Source: Clostridiales bacterium
GTDB lineage: Bacteria > Bacillota > Clostridia > Christensenellales > Aristaeellaceae
DNA: 64,000 nt
Reading direction: 5' to 3'
NCBI GenBank assembly: GCA_015056145.1
Contig: SVGY01000009.1
Location: forward strand, 42,248-106,247
Below, in pieces: positions 1-9,383 of this stretch. Position numbers and translations under genes: made by a program. Position 1 is the first letter of the stretch, and each line of letters starts with the position of its first letter. The notes beneath the pieces were generated by a model. It ran no database searches. It had not been told where the DNA came from and was given only the letters and a program-made list of their open reading frames with translations.

Positions 1-428
1 CTGTTCAGGGGCACATGTTTCTGCCGGGTAGCCGTTTTGATGGCGGTGATAATCTGCCGGGTGATGCACAGCTCCGCAAAGGCACGGAAACTGCTGAGGC
101 GTTCCGCCTGATAATCCCGGATTGCCTTAAACAGGCCAATCATACCTTCCTGAACGATATCCTCATGATCTGCGCCGATGAGGAAATAACTGCGTGCCTT
201 GGAACGCACAAAGTTCTTGTACTTGTACAAAAGGTAATCCACCGCCATGGTATCGCCCTGCTGGGCCTGCGCCACAGCTTCCTCGTCGGCAACGCCTTCA
301 AAGCGGCTGGAGAGTTCCCACGAACTGTCGTCCTCGGCCTCGGGCAGTTCTTCTGGCTCCTCCACGTTTTCGTCGTCCAGTTCGCCAAGCTCATCTTCCA
401 TGAGCAGTTCCCGATCCAAATCGTCCAT
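1..428 (-). CDS. sigH: RNA polymerase sporulation sigma factor SigH, N-terminal part (C-terminus beyond the window)
   Basis: The 142 visible codons contain sigma-70 region 2. After an acidic leader of about 40 residues come a YKYKNFV segment, the core-binding helix SYFLIGADHEDIVQEG, and the -10 recognition segment FRAFAELCITRQIITAIKTA. This matches the small SigH/Spo0H class that drives early sporulation genes. The start at 428 is set by GGAGGTGA about 12 bases upstream. The gene is the last visible member of the mrnC-thyX-rlmB-yacP-sigH run, an order conserved in Firmicutes. Odd point: the first 40 residues are almost entirely D/E/L rich, longer than I expect for SigH. The reading frame is open at base 1, so the region 4 DNA-binding domain lies outside. 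Confidence 0.93.
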   Translation of the reverse strand, partial: MDDLDRELLMEDELGELDDENVEEPEELPEAEDDSSWELSSRFEGVADEEAVAQAQQGDTMAVDYLLYKYKNFVRSKARSYFLIGADHEDIVQEGMIGLFKAIRDYQAERLSSFRAFAELCITRQIITAIKTATRQKHVPLN

Positions 429-462
429 GTTCCCTCTCACCTCCAAAAAGTTGTTTTTGTAT

Positions 463-972
463 TCAGCGGCTGCGGCGCAACTCGTCCAGCAGAGCATACA
501 TTTCCGGGCTCATGGCAGCGGCAAAGCTGCTGGCACCGGTGCTGGGTTTAGCCTGGTGGCGATCCCTGCCGCTCATACGGGTGGAATTGACCTCCCGCCA
601 AAATTCCCGGGAGCTGAGGCGGGTTGCACCCCGGCCCAGAATCACCGTCTGCTCCACATTATCGCTGGTGGCCACCCTTGCCTCCCGGTATTTGGGTGTT
701 TGCTGGCACAGCCGCTCAATATACTGGTCGGCGGTTTCCCCGTGACGGGTGTAGACCACCGTCAGGTTCTGCCGCTGCTCCACCGTGCGCAGGGGGCGTT
801 CAGTACGGTATCCGTCAAAAACCAACCATACCTCCTGATCGGTGTAGCCTGCATAATCCTCCATGAGATGAATGAGCCGGTCCCGGCATTCATCCAAAGG
901 AAGGTTTTCCTTCTGGACTTCGTTCCATGCGCCTATGACGTTGTATCCGTCCACATACAGAAGGGGTTTCAT
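463..972 (-). CDS. rae1: YacP/Rae1-family NYN-domain endoribonuclease
   Basis: A 169-residue protein with the PIN-like NYN fold. It begins MKPLLYVDGYNVIGAW, with the first catalytic Asp in VDGYN, then VWLVFDGYR and VATSDNVEQ carrying further conserved acidic residues. In Bacillus subtilis the homologue Rae1 cleaves mRNA on the translating ribosome. It lies 3 bases after rlmB and 34 bases before sigH, the standard neighbourhood for this family. No strong Shine-Dalgarno is visible, so translation is probably coupled to rlmB. Family assignment is firm; the exact RNA substrate here is inferred from the family. Confidence 0.9.
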   Translation of the reverse strand: MKPLLYVDGYNVIGAWNEVQKENLPLDECRDRLIHLMEDYAGYTDQEVWLVFDGYRTERPLRTVEQRQNLTVVYTRHGETADQYIERLCQQTPKYREARVATSDNVEQTVILGRGATRLSSREFWREVNSTRMSGRDRHQAKPSTGASSFAAAMSPEMYALLDELRRSR

Positions 973-975
973 AGC

Positions 976-2280
976 TTACCGGGAACGCAGCACGGCATAC
1001 ATCAGGATGCCCGCCGCAACGCTGGCGTTAAGGCTGTCCAGCTTGCCACGCATGGGCAGAGAAACGGTCTTGTCGCAGCTTTCCTGCACACGGCGGCTTA
1101 CGCCTTCGCCCTCCGCACCGATGACCAGTGCAACTCCGCCCTCAAAATTGACGGTATCGTAGCTTTCGCCGTCCATATCGGCCGCATAGGCCCAGATGTT
1201 CTTTTCCTTCAGAGTTTCCAAAGTATTGGTCAGGTTGGTGACCCGTGCTACGGGAATATGCTCGATTGCGCCGGCGCTGGCCTTTACGGCAGCAGGAGTC
1301 AGACCCACGGCACGGCGTTCCTGCACGATGACGCCATGGGCGCCCACGCATTCGGCGGTACGGATGATGGCGCCAAGGTTGTGAGGGTCGGTAATGCCAT
1401 CCAGCAGGATCAGGAAAGGATCTTCCTCACGGGCTTCTGCCAGTTCCAGCATATCCTCCAGGGTGCTGTACTGATAGGCAGAGGCAAAGGCCAGCATGCC
1501 CTGATGGTTGTGGGTAATATCATCCAGGCGGGAGCGTTCCACTTCCTGTACAGGAATGCGGCGTTCCTTGGCCATCTGAACGATTTCACGGGCAGAACCG
1601 CTGAGCTCGCCACGGGCTACCAGCAGCTTTTCGATATCCCGGCCGCTCTTCAGCGCCTCACGGATAGGATTGCGTCCGCTGAGCAGATTCTCGTTGGGTA
1701 CTACTTCCACTTCCTCATCCATGGAGGTCTGGTAGGCGGCAGGGCCTTCAAAACGGGGAGCCTTGCGGAATTCCTCATCACGGCGCAGCTTCTGCTCTGC
1801 ATAGGGGGCGGGGGGAGCCATACGGCTGCCACGTTCCTCGAAACGGGGAGCGGATTTAGAGAAGCGCATTTCCCCACGGGGAGCGCCATGTCCGCTAAAG
1901 GAACGGTCGCCCTTGGGGCCGCCCTGAGGACGGTCGTTAAAAGCGCCGGGACGGCGGTCACCAAAGCTGCGGCCACCATTCCTGCGGGGGCCGTGATCGT
2001 CAAAGGAACGGCTGTCCTTATGGCCGCCCTGGGGACGGTCGTGGAAGCCGCCGGAGCGACGGTCGTCGAAGCGGCGTTCCTGATGATCGCCAAAGCTGCG
2101 GCCGCCGTGGCCCTTCTGGCCATGATAATCGCTGTTGCGGTTGCCGGAGGGCTTTCCTTTTCCGCCAAAACCGCTCTTGCCGGAGTAACGGGATCCTTCG
2201 TCATCAAAACCACCACGGGCCTGGGCGGTCATCTGCTTTTCCTTGCGGGTCTTTGCCTTGATATCTTTATAAAATGCCAT
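976..2280 (-). CDS. rlmB: 23S rRNA (guanosine-2'-O-)-methyltransferase RlmB with long disordered N-terminal extension
   Basis: A SpoU/TrmH-type SPOUT methyltransferase of 434 residues. The catalytic half (from about residue 200) has the N-terminal substrate domain starting SGRNPIREAL, motif 1 DPHNLGAIIRTAE, motif 2 IGAEGEG and motif 3 LDSLNASVAAG, which form the AdoMet-binding knot. It is expected to methylate a guanosine of 23S rRNA. About 200 residues precede this domain and are Gly/Arg/Asp/Ser-rich, with repeated units such as GGRSFGD, RRFDDRR and DRPQGG, so they are probably disordered and RNA-binding. Ordinary RlmB proteins are about 250 residues. The start at 2280 has GGGAGC upstream. 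It belongs to the sigH operon. Confidence 0.92.
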   Translation of the reverse strand: MAFYKDIKAKTRKEKQMTAQARGGFDDEGSRYSGKSGFGGKGKPSGNRNSDYHGQKGHGGRSFGDHQERRFDDRRSGGFHDRPQGGHKDSRSFDDHGPRRNGGRSFGDRRPGAFNDRPQGGPKGDRSFSGHGAPRGEMRFSKSAPRFEERGSRMAPPAPYAEQKLRRDEEFRKAPRFEGPAAYQTSMDEEVEVVPNENLLSGRNPIREALKSGRDIEKLLVARGELSGSAREIVQMAKERRIPVQEVERSRLDDITHNHQGMLAFASAYQYSTLEDMLELAEAREEDPFLILLDGITDPHNLGAIIRTAECVGAHGVIVQERRAVGLTPAAVKASAGAIEHIPVARVTNLTNTLETLKEKNIWAYAADMDGESYDTVNFEGGVALVIGAEGEGVSRRVQESCDKTVSLPMRGKLDSLNASVAAGILMYAVLRSR

Positions 2281-2328
2281 AATTTCACTGCTCCCGATTC
2301 TGATCGTTCTATTTTATTGTTTTCCCTT

Positions 2329-3081
2329 TCAGGCCTGTCCCTCTTCTGCAACGGCTGCCATGAAGGCTTCCCTGCTGCGGCGGATTTCCCCTGCCTTGCC
2401 GCAGGTTTTTTCGCCCTCGGAGCATGCGCCCCGGAGGCAAGCAGGGCCGGCATCACGGAACAAGGCCGGAGCCACCCGGTAGCACTGTTCAAACATGCTC
2501 TGGGCCATCTGGCGGATTTCCCACTGCGCACGGCTGCACATGCGCAAAGCGAAGAAATGCCGCAGTTCCCTTACATTCATGGTGAACAGAATGCGGGTTT
2601 CGCATGCGCCGGGCAGCACAAAACGGGCATCCTCGTTGCTCTTTTCGCCGGCTGCGCCAAGTTTCTGCTGCCAGTCCTCATACCAGCCCTGAATCTGAGC
2701 CATTTGGGCTTTGTATTCCTCCACGGCTTCCGGGCCAAGGTCCCGGATGGCAGGGGGGATGATGTAGCCAAAGCCGCTCTTGTAGCTGACATAGCGCTGG
2801 CTTTGCACGCTGAAGCTGGCGATGCGGTGCCGGGTCAGCTGGGCCAGAAGCACCCTGCTGACACCCTCTGCCAGAAATGTGAAGGAAGCATGCTCCAGCA
2901 CACTCTCGTGGCCCATTGCCATCAGCTTTTCCAAAAAGGCCTGCTGATCCTGCGTGGACACTTTCTCCATCAATGAATCCACATCGCCGCCGGCATAACA
3001 CAGCCTGGCGCCCAGCGCCACCAATGCCTGGCTGTCCGGGGTGTGTTCTACCAGAATCACTCTCTGGGTGCGCTCCGGCAT
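2329..3081 (-). CDS. thyX: Flavin-dependent thymidylate synthase ThyX
   Basis: A 250-residue ThyX that makes dTMP from dUMP with methylene-tetrahydrofolate and FAD. The family signature RHR-x7-S is seen in RHRIASFSVQSQRYVSY, preceded by the conserved HESVLEHASFTF segment. The start MPERTQRV at 3081 follows GGGAGGG with 7-base spacing; an upstream in-frame ATG at 3141 has no ribosome site. It sits between mrnC and rlmB, which are usually adjacent, so thyX has been inserted into, or recruited to, the rRNA-processing operon. The C-terminus has a Cys/Glu-rich tail whose role I cannot name. Confidence 0.95.
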   Translation of the reverse strand: MPERTQRVILVEHTPDSQALVALGARLCYAGGDVDSLMEKVSTQDQQAFLEKLMAMGHESVLEHASFTFLAEGVSRVLLAQLTRHRIASFSVQSQRYVSYKSGFGYIIPPAIRDLGPEAVEEYKAQMAQIQGWYEDWQQKLGAAGEKSNEDARFVLPGACETRILFTMNVRELRHFFALRMCSRAQWEIRQMAQSMFEQCYRVAPALFRDAGPACLRGACSEGEKTCGKAGEIRRSREAFMAAVAEEGQA

Positions 3082-3147
3082 GGTTGATCCCTCCCACTTC
3101 CGGCGATAACGCCTGATGATTTTTCCCAAAAAAGGTAACATCTTATT

Positions 3148-3555
3148 TTAATGGAAAGCCTGCGCAATGTCAAATAATTCCCCGATCCTTTCCATCTGTC
3201 CGGAAAGGTACAGGTATCCCATCAGCGCTTCCAGTCCCGTAGCCAGGGAATAATCTGCCGCATCCTGATTTTTGGGTACAGCGTGCTTTGCATGGGCATT
3301 GCTTCCCCGGCGCACAATATCCTCCTCTGCCTGGGTAAGATGGGGCTGAATCTGCTGCATGGCTCTGGCCTGGGCGGCGGCGTTCACCTGCTGGATGGCC
3401 TGCTTGTGCAGCATTCCCGCCTTGAAGCTGGACGTAAGCAGGCTGCGCCTTACCAGCAGATCCCACACCGTATCGCCGATGTAGGCCAGGGCCAGCGGGG
3501 TTTTGAGCCTTGCTTCCGTTTCCGTCATCAAAGGGGAAAAAAGTTCTGTGGGCAT
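3148..3555 (-). CDS. mrnC: Mini-ribonuclease III
   Basis: A 135-residue protein with only the RNase III catalytic domain and no double-stranded RNA-binding domain, the hallmark of Mini-III, which matures 23S rRNA ends. The signature LALAYIGDTVWDLLVRR carries the catalytic acidic residue, and the second acidic cluster is in DYSLATGLEALMGYLYLSG. The start at 3555 (MPTELF) follows AGAGAGG. It is the first gene of the minus-strand operon and is divergent from uvrA. Confidence 0.93.
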   Translation of the reverse strand: MPTELFSPLMTETEARLKTPLALAYIGDTVWDLLVRRSLLTSSFKAGMLHKQAIQQVNAAAQARAMQQIQPHLTQAEEDIVRRGSNAHAKHAVPKNQDAADYSLATGLEALMGYLYLSGQMERIGELFDIAQAFH

Positions 3556-3652
3556 AAAAGCGCCTCTCTTCCTTGGATGATGCGATATTCTTCCATTTTC
3601 ATCATAACACGCCCGGCACCCCTTCGCAACGGGAAAAACAGGAAAAAATCCC

Positions 3653-3681
3653 TTGTCTCCTTTCCCGCTCTGTGCTACAAT
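3653..3681 (+). promoter_or_regulatory. Vegetative promoter of uvrA
   Basis: TTGTCT at 3653-3658 and TACAAT at 3676-3681 are separated by exactly 17 bases, with an extended TGC immediately before the -10. It lies in the mrnC/uvrA divergent gap, 50 bases before the uvrA start. No LexA-type palindrome was recognised next to it. Confidence 0.7.
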
Positions 3682-3731
3682 ACCAATGCGAACATCCTTT
3701 CGCATATTTTCTCAAACATGAGGTGAAACCT

Positions 3732-6590
3732 TTGCAGGATAAACTGATCGTCCGTGGCGCACGGGAGCACAATCTGAAAAATGTATCCCTGGAAATTCCC
3801 CGCAACAAGCTGGTGGTTTTTACAGGACTCAGCGGCTCGGGCAAAACCAGTCTCGCCTTTGATACCATTTATGCCGAGGGCCAGCGCCGCTATGTAGAAA
3901 GCCTCAGTTCCTATGCCCGCATGTTTCTCGGGCAGATGGAAAAGCCGGATATCGACTCCATCGACGGCCTCAGCCCGGCCATTTCCATCGACCAGAAGAC
4001 CACAGCCCGCAATCCCCGTTCCACCGTGGGTACGGTAACGGAGATCTACGACTACCTGCGCCTGCTTTACGCCCGTATCGGAACGCCCCACTGCCCCAAG
4101 TGCGGCAAGGAGATCCGTCAGCAAACCATTGACGAGATGGTGGATCAGATTTTCACTTTGCCGGAAGGACAGCGCATGCAGATTCTTGCACCGGTGATCC
4201 GTGGCAAGAAGGGCGAGCATGCCAAAGTATTCGAGTCTGCCCAGAAGCAGGGTTTCGTGCGTGTAAAGGTGGACGGCGAAATGTACGAGCTGGACGACCT
4301 GCCCACACTGGATAAGAAGCTGAAGCACACCATCGAGATCGTCATTGACCGCCTGATTCTTCGCAACACGGATGAATTCCGCACCCGCCTGGCAGACAGC
4401 CTGGAAACCGCCGCCCATGAAGCGGAAGGCCTTGTGCTGATCGACCTGATGAACGGAGAAAGCCTGCTGTTTTCCCAGAACTATGCCTGTCCGGACTGCG
4501 GCGTTTCCATTGAGGAACTGGCCCCTCGCATGTTTTCCTTCAACAGTCCCTTTGGCGCATGCCCCCACTGCAGCGGCCTTGGCAAAGTAATGCACATAGC
4601 CAAGGAAGGCGTGATCCCCGACGACAGCCTCAGTTTCAACCAGGGGGCCCTGCAGGCCATGGCCTGGAATGTGGCTGACAAAAACAGTATGGCCCGCACT
4701 TTCTTCGAGGCATTGGCAAAGAAGCACAAGTTCAGCCTGGACACCCCCGTGCGGGAACTGCCCAAAAAGGTGATGGATATCATTCTCTACGGTTCCGACG
4801 AAACCCTGACCATCTCCTACGAGGGTGCCAACGGCAAAAGCCAGTACAACACCACTTTCGAGGGCGTGATTCCCACGCTGGAGCGCCGCTACAACGAAAC
4901 CAGCAGTGATGCCATGAAGGCTGCCTACGAAGAATACATGGTGGAGGACGAATGTCATGCCTGCCATGGCGAGCGGCTCCGGCCCGAGGTACTGGCCGTC
5001 ACGGTGGGTGGCCTCAACATCAGCCAGCTGTGCCATATGAGCGTGACAGCAGCCCGGGAATTTTTCCGCAATTTACAGCTGACAGAAACCCAAAAGATGA
5101 TCGCTCACCAGATCCTGCGGGAGATTGACTCACGTCTTGGCTTTCTGGACAGCGTAGGCCTTTCCTACCTGACCCTGTCCCGGGCCGCCGCTACCCTTTC
5201 CGGCGGCGAAGCCCAGCGCATCAGACTGGCCACCCAGATCGGTTCCAGCCTGATGGGTGTGCTCTACATTCTGGACGAGCCCTCCATCGGCCTGCACCAG
5301 CGGGATAACGACAAGCTGCTGGCCACCCTCAAGCACATGCGTGATCTGGGCAATACCCTCATCGTGGTGGAACACGACGAGGATACCATGTACGCCGCAG
5401 ACTGGATCGTGGATATCGGCCCCGGCGCAGGTCTCCACGGCGGCGAGATCATCGCCGAAGGCACAGTGGAGGATATTGTTAACAATCCCGCTTCCCTTAC
5501 AGGACAATACCTCAGCGGCAAAAAATTTATCCCCCTGCCGGAAAAACGCAAATCCCCCACAGGCTGGCTCACCGTTTGTGGAGCTGCTGAAAACAATCTT
5601 AAAAACATCGACGTTTCCGTTCCTCTGGGCGTTTTCTGCTGTGTTACCGGCGTGAGCGGTTCGGGCAAATCCAGTTTTGTCAACGAAATCCTCCACAAAC
5701 ACTTGGCAAAGGTGCTCAACCGGGCCAAAACACGGGCCGGCAGGTTTTCCTCCATCGAAGGCGTGGAGCAGCTGGACAAAATCATCTGCATTGATCAGAG
5801 TCCCATCGGCCGCACCCCCCGCAGCAACCCGGCCACATACACCGGCATGTTCGACCTCATCCGCAAGCTTTTTGCGGTTACTCCCGAAGCAAAGGCCAAG
5901 GGTTACAAGGAAAACCGTTTTTCCTTCAATGTAAAGGGCGGGCGCTGCGAGGCCTGCTCCGGCGACGGTCTTGTAAAAATCGAGATGCATTTCCTGCCGG
6001 ATGTGTATGTGCCCTGCGACGTTTGCAAGGGCGCACGCTACAACCGGGAAACCCTGGATGTGCACTACAAGGGCAAGAACATCCACGACGTACTGGAAAT
6101 GACCGTGGAGGAAGCCCTCACCTTCTTTGAAAACCACGAACCCATCCTGCGCAAGCTGCAAACCCTGTATGATGTAGGTCTCGGCTACCTCAAGCTGGGC
6201 CAGCCCAGTACCCAGCTTTCCGGTGGCGAAGCCCAGCGCATCAAGCTGGCCACGGAGCTGAGCCGCAGGGGCACCGGCCGCACCATGTACCTGCTGGATG
6301 AGCCCACCACCGGCCTGCATGTGGCAGATGTAGAACGGCTGGTAGGCGTGCTGCACCGGTTGGTAGAAGCCGGCAACAGCGTGCTGGTCATTGAGCACAA
6401 TCTGGATGTGATCAAAACCGCAGACCACTTGATCGACCTTGGTCCCGAAGGCGGCGATGGCGGCGGCACCATCGTGGCGGCAGGCACTCCCGAGGAGGTT
6501 GCCGCCCACGAAGGCAGCTACACCGGCCGCTACCTTGCCCCCATCCTTCGCCGGGATGCGGAAAGAGCCAAAAAAGTACAAAAGCCCTGA
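3732..6590 (+). CDS. uvrA: Excinuclease ABC subunit A
   Basis: A 952-residue UvrA, the damage-recognition ATPase of nucleotide excision repair. Two ABC ATPase modules are seen: Walker [15 protein letters not shown] and [13 protein letters not shown], two LSGGEAQRI signatures, and [10 protein letters not shown] and [11 protein letters not shown]alker B segments. Zinc modules are visible as CPDCG..CPHC and CEAC..CDVC. The start is taken as TTG at 3732 because AGGTG lies 6 bases upstream and the product begins [16 protein letters not shown], the normal UvrA N-terminus; the upstream ATG at 3573 would add 53 non-homologous residues. uvrB and uvrC are not in the window. Confidence 0.97.
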   Translation: MQDKLIVRGAREHNLKNVSLEIPRNKLVVFTGLSGSGKTSLAFDTIYAEGQRRYVESLSSYARMFLGQMEKPDIDSIDGLSPAISIDQKTTARNPRSTVGTVTEIYDYLRLLYARIGTPHCPKCGKEIRQQTIDEMVDQIFTLPEGQRMQILAPVIRGKKGEHAKVFESAQKQGFVRVKVDGEMYELDDLPTLDKKLKHTIEIVIDRLILRNTDEFRTRLADSLETAAHEAEGLVLIDLMNGESLLFSQNYACPDCGVSIEELAPRMFSFNSPFGACPHCSGLGKVMHIAKEGVIPDDSLSFNQGALQAMAWNVADKNSMARTFFEALAKKHKFSLDTPVRELPKKVMDIILYGSDETLTISYEGANGKSQYNTTFEGVIPTLERRYNETSSDAMKAAYEEYMVEDECHACHGERLRPEVLAVTVGGLNISQLCHMSVTAAREFFRNLQLTETQKMIAHQILREIDSRLGFLDSVGLSYLTLSRAAATLSGGEAQRIRLATQIGSSLMGVLYILDEPSIGLHQRDNDKLLATLKHMRDLGNTLIVVEHDEDTMYAADWIVDIGPGAGLHGGEIIAEGTVEDIVNNPASLTGQYLSGKKFIPLPEKRKSPTGWLTVCGAAENNLKNIDVSVPLGVFCCVTGVSGSGKSSFVNEILHKHLAKVLNRAKTRAGRFSSIEGVEQLDKIICIDQSPIGRTPRSNPATYTGMFDLIRKLFAVTPEAKAKGYKENRFSFNVKGGRCEACSGDGLVKIEMHFLPDVYVPCDVCKGARYNRETLDVHYKGKNIHDVLEMTVEEALTFFENHEPILRKLQTLYDVGLGYLKLGQPSTQLSGGEAQRIKLATELSRRGTGRTMYLLDEPTTGLHVADVERLVGVLHRLVEAGNSVLVIEHNLDVIKTADHLIDLGPEGGDGGGTIVAAGTPEEVAAHEGSYTGRYLAPILRRDAERAKKVQKP

Positions 6591-6639
6591 GGGCGTGAAA
6601 AATCGCCATTTGTTTGGTGTCAGCGCATCTTGATGCATG

Positions 6640-6668
6640 TTGCGCATCCCCGGGGATTCATGTATAAT
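6640..6668 (+). promoter_or_regulatory. Promoter of the nucleoside ABC operon
   Basis: TTGCGC (6640-6645), 17-base spacer, perfect TATAAT (6663-6668), 52 bases before the lipoprotein start. No riboswitch-sized leader fits between the promoter and the gene. Confidence 0.7.
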
Positions 6669-6719
6669 TGCACTGTTCCCCAAGGGGAAGGATTTTGAAG
6701 GGAAAGGAAGCGTTTTATC

Positions 6720-7715
6720 ATGAAAAAAATTATTTCTCTGCTTCTGTGCGTTATGATGATCGTGGGCCTTGCAGCCTGCACCAGCGCTGAAGATAAACCC
6801 CAGCTGAAGGTGGCCCTGTGCGTGGCCGGCAGCCTTGGCGATCAGGGCTTCTACGACAGCGCAAACGACGGCCTGCAGCGTCTGGTAGCCGACTACGGCG
6901 TTATCCCCAGCGTTGTGGAATGCAAGGGCGATGCCAGCATGTTCCAGCCCAGTCTCATCAACGCCGCTATGGAAAACGACGTTGTTATCGCCGTTGGCTG
7001 GGAGTTCTGGGATGGCCTCACCGAAGTGGTTCCCCAGATGCCCGACACCAAGTTCATCTACATCGACAATGGTCTCCAGCTGGAAGGCTGCGATAACCTG
7101 CTCTCCATCACCTACAAGGAGAACGAAGCCAGCTTCCTGGCCGGCTACATCGCCATGAAGGTTTCCAAGACCGGCGTCATCGGCGTTATCGGCGGCGAGG
7201 ACAGCGATACCATCAACAATTTCATCGTGGGCTACAAGCAGGGCGCTCTGTACGCCAATCCCGAAGGCACTGTGCTGGATCCTCTCTACGCCAACACCTA
7301 CGAGGATCCCGCCGTGGGCAAGGACTATGCGCTGAGCCTGTACGGCAAGAACGCCGATGTTATTTTCCAGGTGGCAGACCTCACCGGTATGGGTGTGTTT
7401 GAAGCCGCTGCTGAGGAAGGCAAGTTTGCCATCGGCGTGGATAAGGATCAGAAGTACATCAATCCCGATGTTATCATCTGCTCCATGCTCAAGAAGGTTG
7501 GCGACAGCATCTATGTAACCCTGTCCAAGTACATCGAAAACGGCGAGTTTGCCGGCGGTACCATCTGGGATGCCGACATGACCACCGGCCTTGTGGATAT
7601 CGGCTACGGCGACGACACCATGCCCCAGCAGGTTTCCGACGAGCTGAAGGCAGAAGTGGAAGAGCTGAAGCAGAAGATCATCAACGGCGAAATCGTTGTT
7701 GAATCCACCCGCTGA
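6720..7715 (+). CDS. BMP-family (PnrA-like) substrate-binding lipoprotein, probable nucleoside receptor
   Basis: A 331-residue basic-membrane-protein family receptor. It has a lipoprotein signal peptide with lipobox LAAC (Cys about residue 20), followed by the ligand domain: CVAGSLGDQGFYDSANDG, a GWEFWDG segment, IGVIGGEDSDTINNF and AIGVDKDQ. In characterised relatives this family binds purine or other nucleosides outside the membrane. GGAAAGGA precedes the ATG. It is the first gene of a four-gene transporter operon; a strong hairpin follows it, so it is probably made in excess over the membrane parts. The ligand is inferred from the family and operon composition. Confidence 0.9.
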   Translation: MKKIISLLLCVMMIVGLAACTSAEDKPQLKVALCVAGSLGDQGFYDSANDGLQRLVADYGVIPSVVECKGDASMFQPSLINAAMENDVVIAVGWEFWDGLTEVVPQMPDTKFIYIDNGLQLEGCDNLLSITYKENEASFLAGYIAMKVSKTGVIGVIGGEDSDTINNFIVGYKQGALYANPEGTVLDPLYANTYEDPAVGKDYALSLYGKNADVIFQVADLTGMGVFEAAAEEGKFAIGVDKDQKYINPDVIICSMLKKVGDSIYVTLSKYIENGEFAGGTIWDADMTTGLVDIGYGDDTMPQQVSDELKAEVEELKQKIINGEIVVESTR

Positions 7716-7734
7716 TTTATTCCATCAATCCACC

Positions 7735-7774
7735 AAAAAGGACTGGCACGCACAAAAAGCGTGTCAGCCCTTTT
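7735..7774 (+). terminator. Intercistronic hairpin between receptor and ATPase genes
   Basis: Arms AAAAGG-x-CTGGCACGC and GCGTGTCAG-CCCTTTT form a long stem ending in a T-run. It lies between the receptor gene and the ATPase gene of the same operon and has no obvious promoter after it, so it is better read as a partial terminator or 3'-stabilising stem than as an operon end. Confidence 0.6.
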
Positions 7775-7826
7775 GTGGTTTTCCATGGTATTGTGAATAC
7801 CGGTTTACAAAGGAGGCAACCGCCCC

Positions 7827-9383
7827 ATGTCCACCCCTCAGGAAATCCTGCGTTTCTCCCATGTGAGCAAGCAATTTCCCGGCACGCTGGCCAACGACGA
7901 CATCAGCCTGAGCATAAAGAAAGGCGAAGTGTTTGCGCTGGTGGGCGAAAACGGCGCCGGAAAATCCACTTTGATGAACCTGCTCTACGGCCTTCAGGAC
8001 GTGACCCTTGGCGAAATTTATATCGACGGTGAAAAGATCTCCGCCCAGCACAACCCGGAAAGGGCTATGGAAATGGGCGTGAGCATGGTTCACCAGCATT
8101 TCAAGCTGGTGCCCAGCTTTACTGTGGCCCAGAATATTCTGCTGGGCCACGAACCTAAAAAAGGCCTTTCCTATGACTTTGCCGCCGCCCGGAAAACGGT
8201 TCAGCAGCTTTCCGAAACCTACGGCCTGGAAGTGAACCCGGACGACGAGGTGCAGAAGCTGAGTATCGGCCTGCAGCAGCGTGTGGAAATCCTCAAGGCC
8301 CTGCGAATCGGTGCAAAGGTACTGATTCTGGACGAGCCCACCGCCGTACTGACCCCCCAGGAAACCGACGAGCTTTTCGAGGTGATCCGGCGCATCGTCC
8401 GGGATAACGATATGACCGTCATCCTCATTACCCACCGCCTGCCGGAAGTGATGCAAATCAGCGACCGGGTAGGCGTAATGAAGCGTGGCAAGCTGGTCAG
8501 CGTTCTGGAAACCGCCTCCACCAGCCAGCGGGAAATCGCTTCGCTGATGGTGGGCCGAGACGTTATCTTTGATGAACTGCGCACAGAGCATCCTCTGGGT
8601 GAGGAACGCCTTGTGGTGACGGATCTTCAGGCTCTCAGCGACCGCAGCTTGCCTGCCCTCAATGGCGTAAGCTTCACGGTGCACGCAGGCGAAATTGTTG
8701 GAGTATGCGGCGTAGAAGGCAACGGCCAGACCGAACTGGCAGAGTGCATCATGGGCGTACGTCCCCAGACCGGTGGAACCGTTGTGCTCAATGGCGAAGA
8801 CATCAGCCGTCTCACACCCCGTGAAATACGCAAAAAGGGCGTCAGCTTCATTCCCGAAGACCGCATGACCACCGGTGCAGATGCTAAATCCTCCGTGGAG
8901 GAAAACCTGCTGCTGGGCAAGCAGCGTCGGAAAGAATTCAGCCTGTTCGGCATTCACCTGCGCCGCAGGGCTGTGCATGCCTATGCAGATCAACTTAAAG
9001 AAAAATTCGACATTCGCACCCCTTCTGTGGAGGAAAAAATGTCCTCTCTTTCCGGCGGCAATATCCAGAAGGTGGTCATTGCCCGTGAATTCAGCTTTGA
9101 AACACCGGTGCTCATCATCAGCCAGCCCACACGGGGCGTTGATATCGGCGCCATTGAGTTCATTCACGAACGCATCATGCAAAAGCGCAACGAAGGCGCA
9201 GCCATTCTGCTCATCAGCGCAGATCTGGACGAGCTGTTCCGACTCAGCGACCGGCTCATAACCATCTACGAGGGCAAGATCACCGGTGCTTTCAAAACCG
9301 AGGAGATTACCCGGGAGGAAATCGGTTTTTATATGACCGGTGCAGCACATGGCGAAGAAAAGGAGGCAGGCGAGAATGCGTAA
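7827..9383 (+). CDS. Nucleoside/sugar-type ABC transporter ATP-binding protein (double ATPase domain)
   Basis: A 518-residue protein with two fused ABC domains, as in RbsA/NupA-type ATPases. Domain 1 has Walker A GENGAGKST, signature LSIGLQQRVEI and Walker B LILDEPTAVL. Domain 2 has a degenerate P-loop GVEGNGQTE, signature LSGGNIQKV and ISQPTRGVDIG. The unequal P-loops are normal for this class and imply one main catalytic site. AAAGGAGG lies 10 bases before the ATG. The 3' end overlaps the first permease by 8 bases, indicating translational coupling. Confidence 0.93.
   Translation: MSTPQEILRFSHVSKQFPGTLANDDISLSIKKGEVFALVGENGAGKSTLMNLLYGLQDVTLGEIYIDGEKISAQHNPERAMEMGVSMVHQHFKLVPSFTVAQNILLGHEPKKGLSYDFAAARKTVQQLSETYGLEVNPDDEVQKLSIGLQQRVEILKALRIGAKVLILDEPTAVLTPQETDELFEVIRRIVRDNDMTVILITHRLPEVMQISDRVGVMKRGKLVSVLETASTSQREIASLMVGRDVIFDELRTEHPLGEERLVVTDLQALSDRSLPALNGVSFTVHAGEIVGVCGVEGNGQTELAECIMGVRPQTGGTVVLNGEDISRLTPREIRKKGVSFIPEDRMTTGADAKSSVEENLLLGKQRRKEFSLFGIHLRRRAVHAYADQLKEKFDIRTPSVEEKMSSLSGGNIQKVVIAREFSFETPVLIISQPTRGVDIGAIEFIHERIMQKRNEGAAILLISADLDELFRLSDRLITIYEGKITGAFKTEEITREEIGFYMTGAAHGEEKEAGENA

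Noticed and set aside
247..2976. A 909-codon open frame on the plus strand opposite rae1, rlmB and thyX
   Set aside because: It is antisense to three well-supported genes, has no recognisable domain, and its open character follows from the high third-position GC and repetitive composition of the genes on the other strand.
3573..3731. N-terminal extension of UvrA from the ATG at 3573
   Set aside because: It overlaps the promoter and the divergent gene leader, adds residues not homologous to UvrA, and TTG at 3732 has a proper ribosome site.
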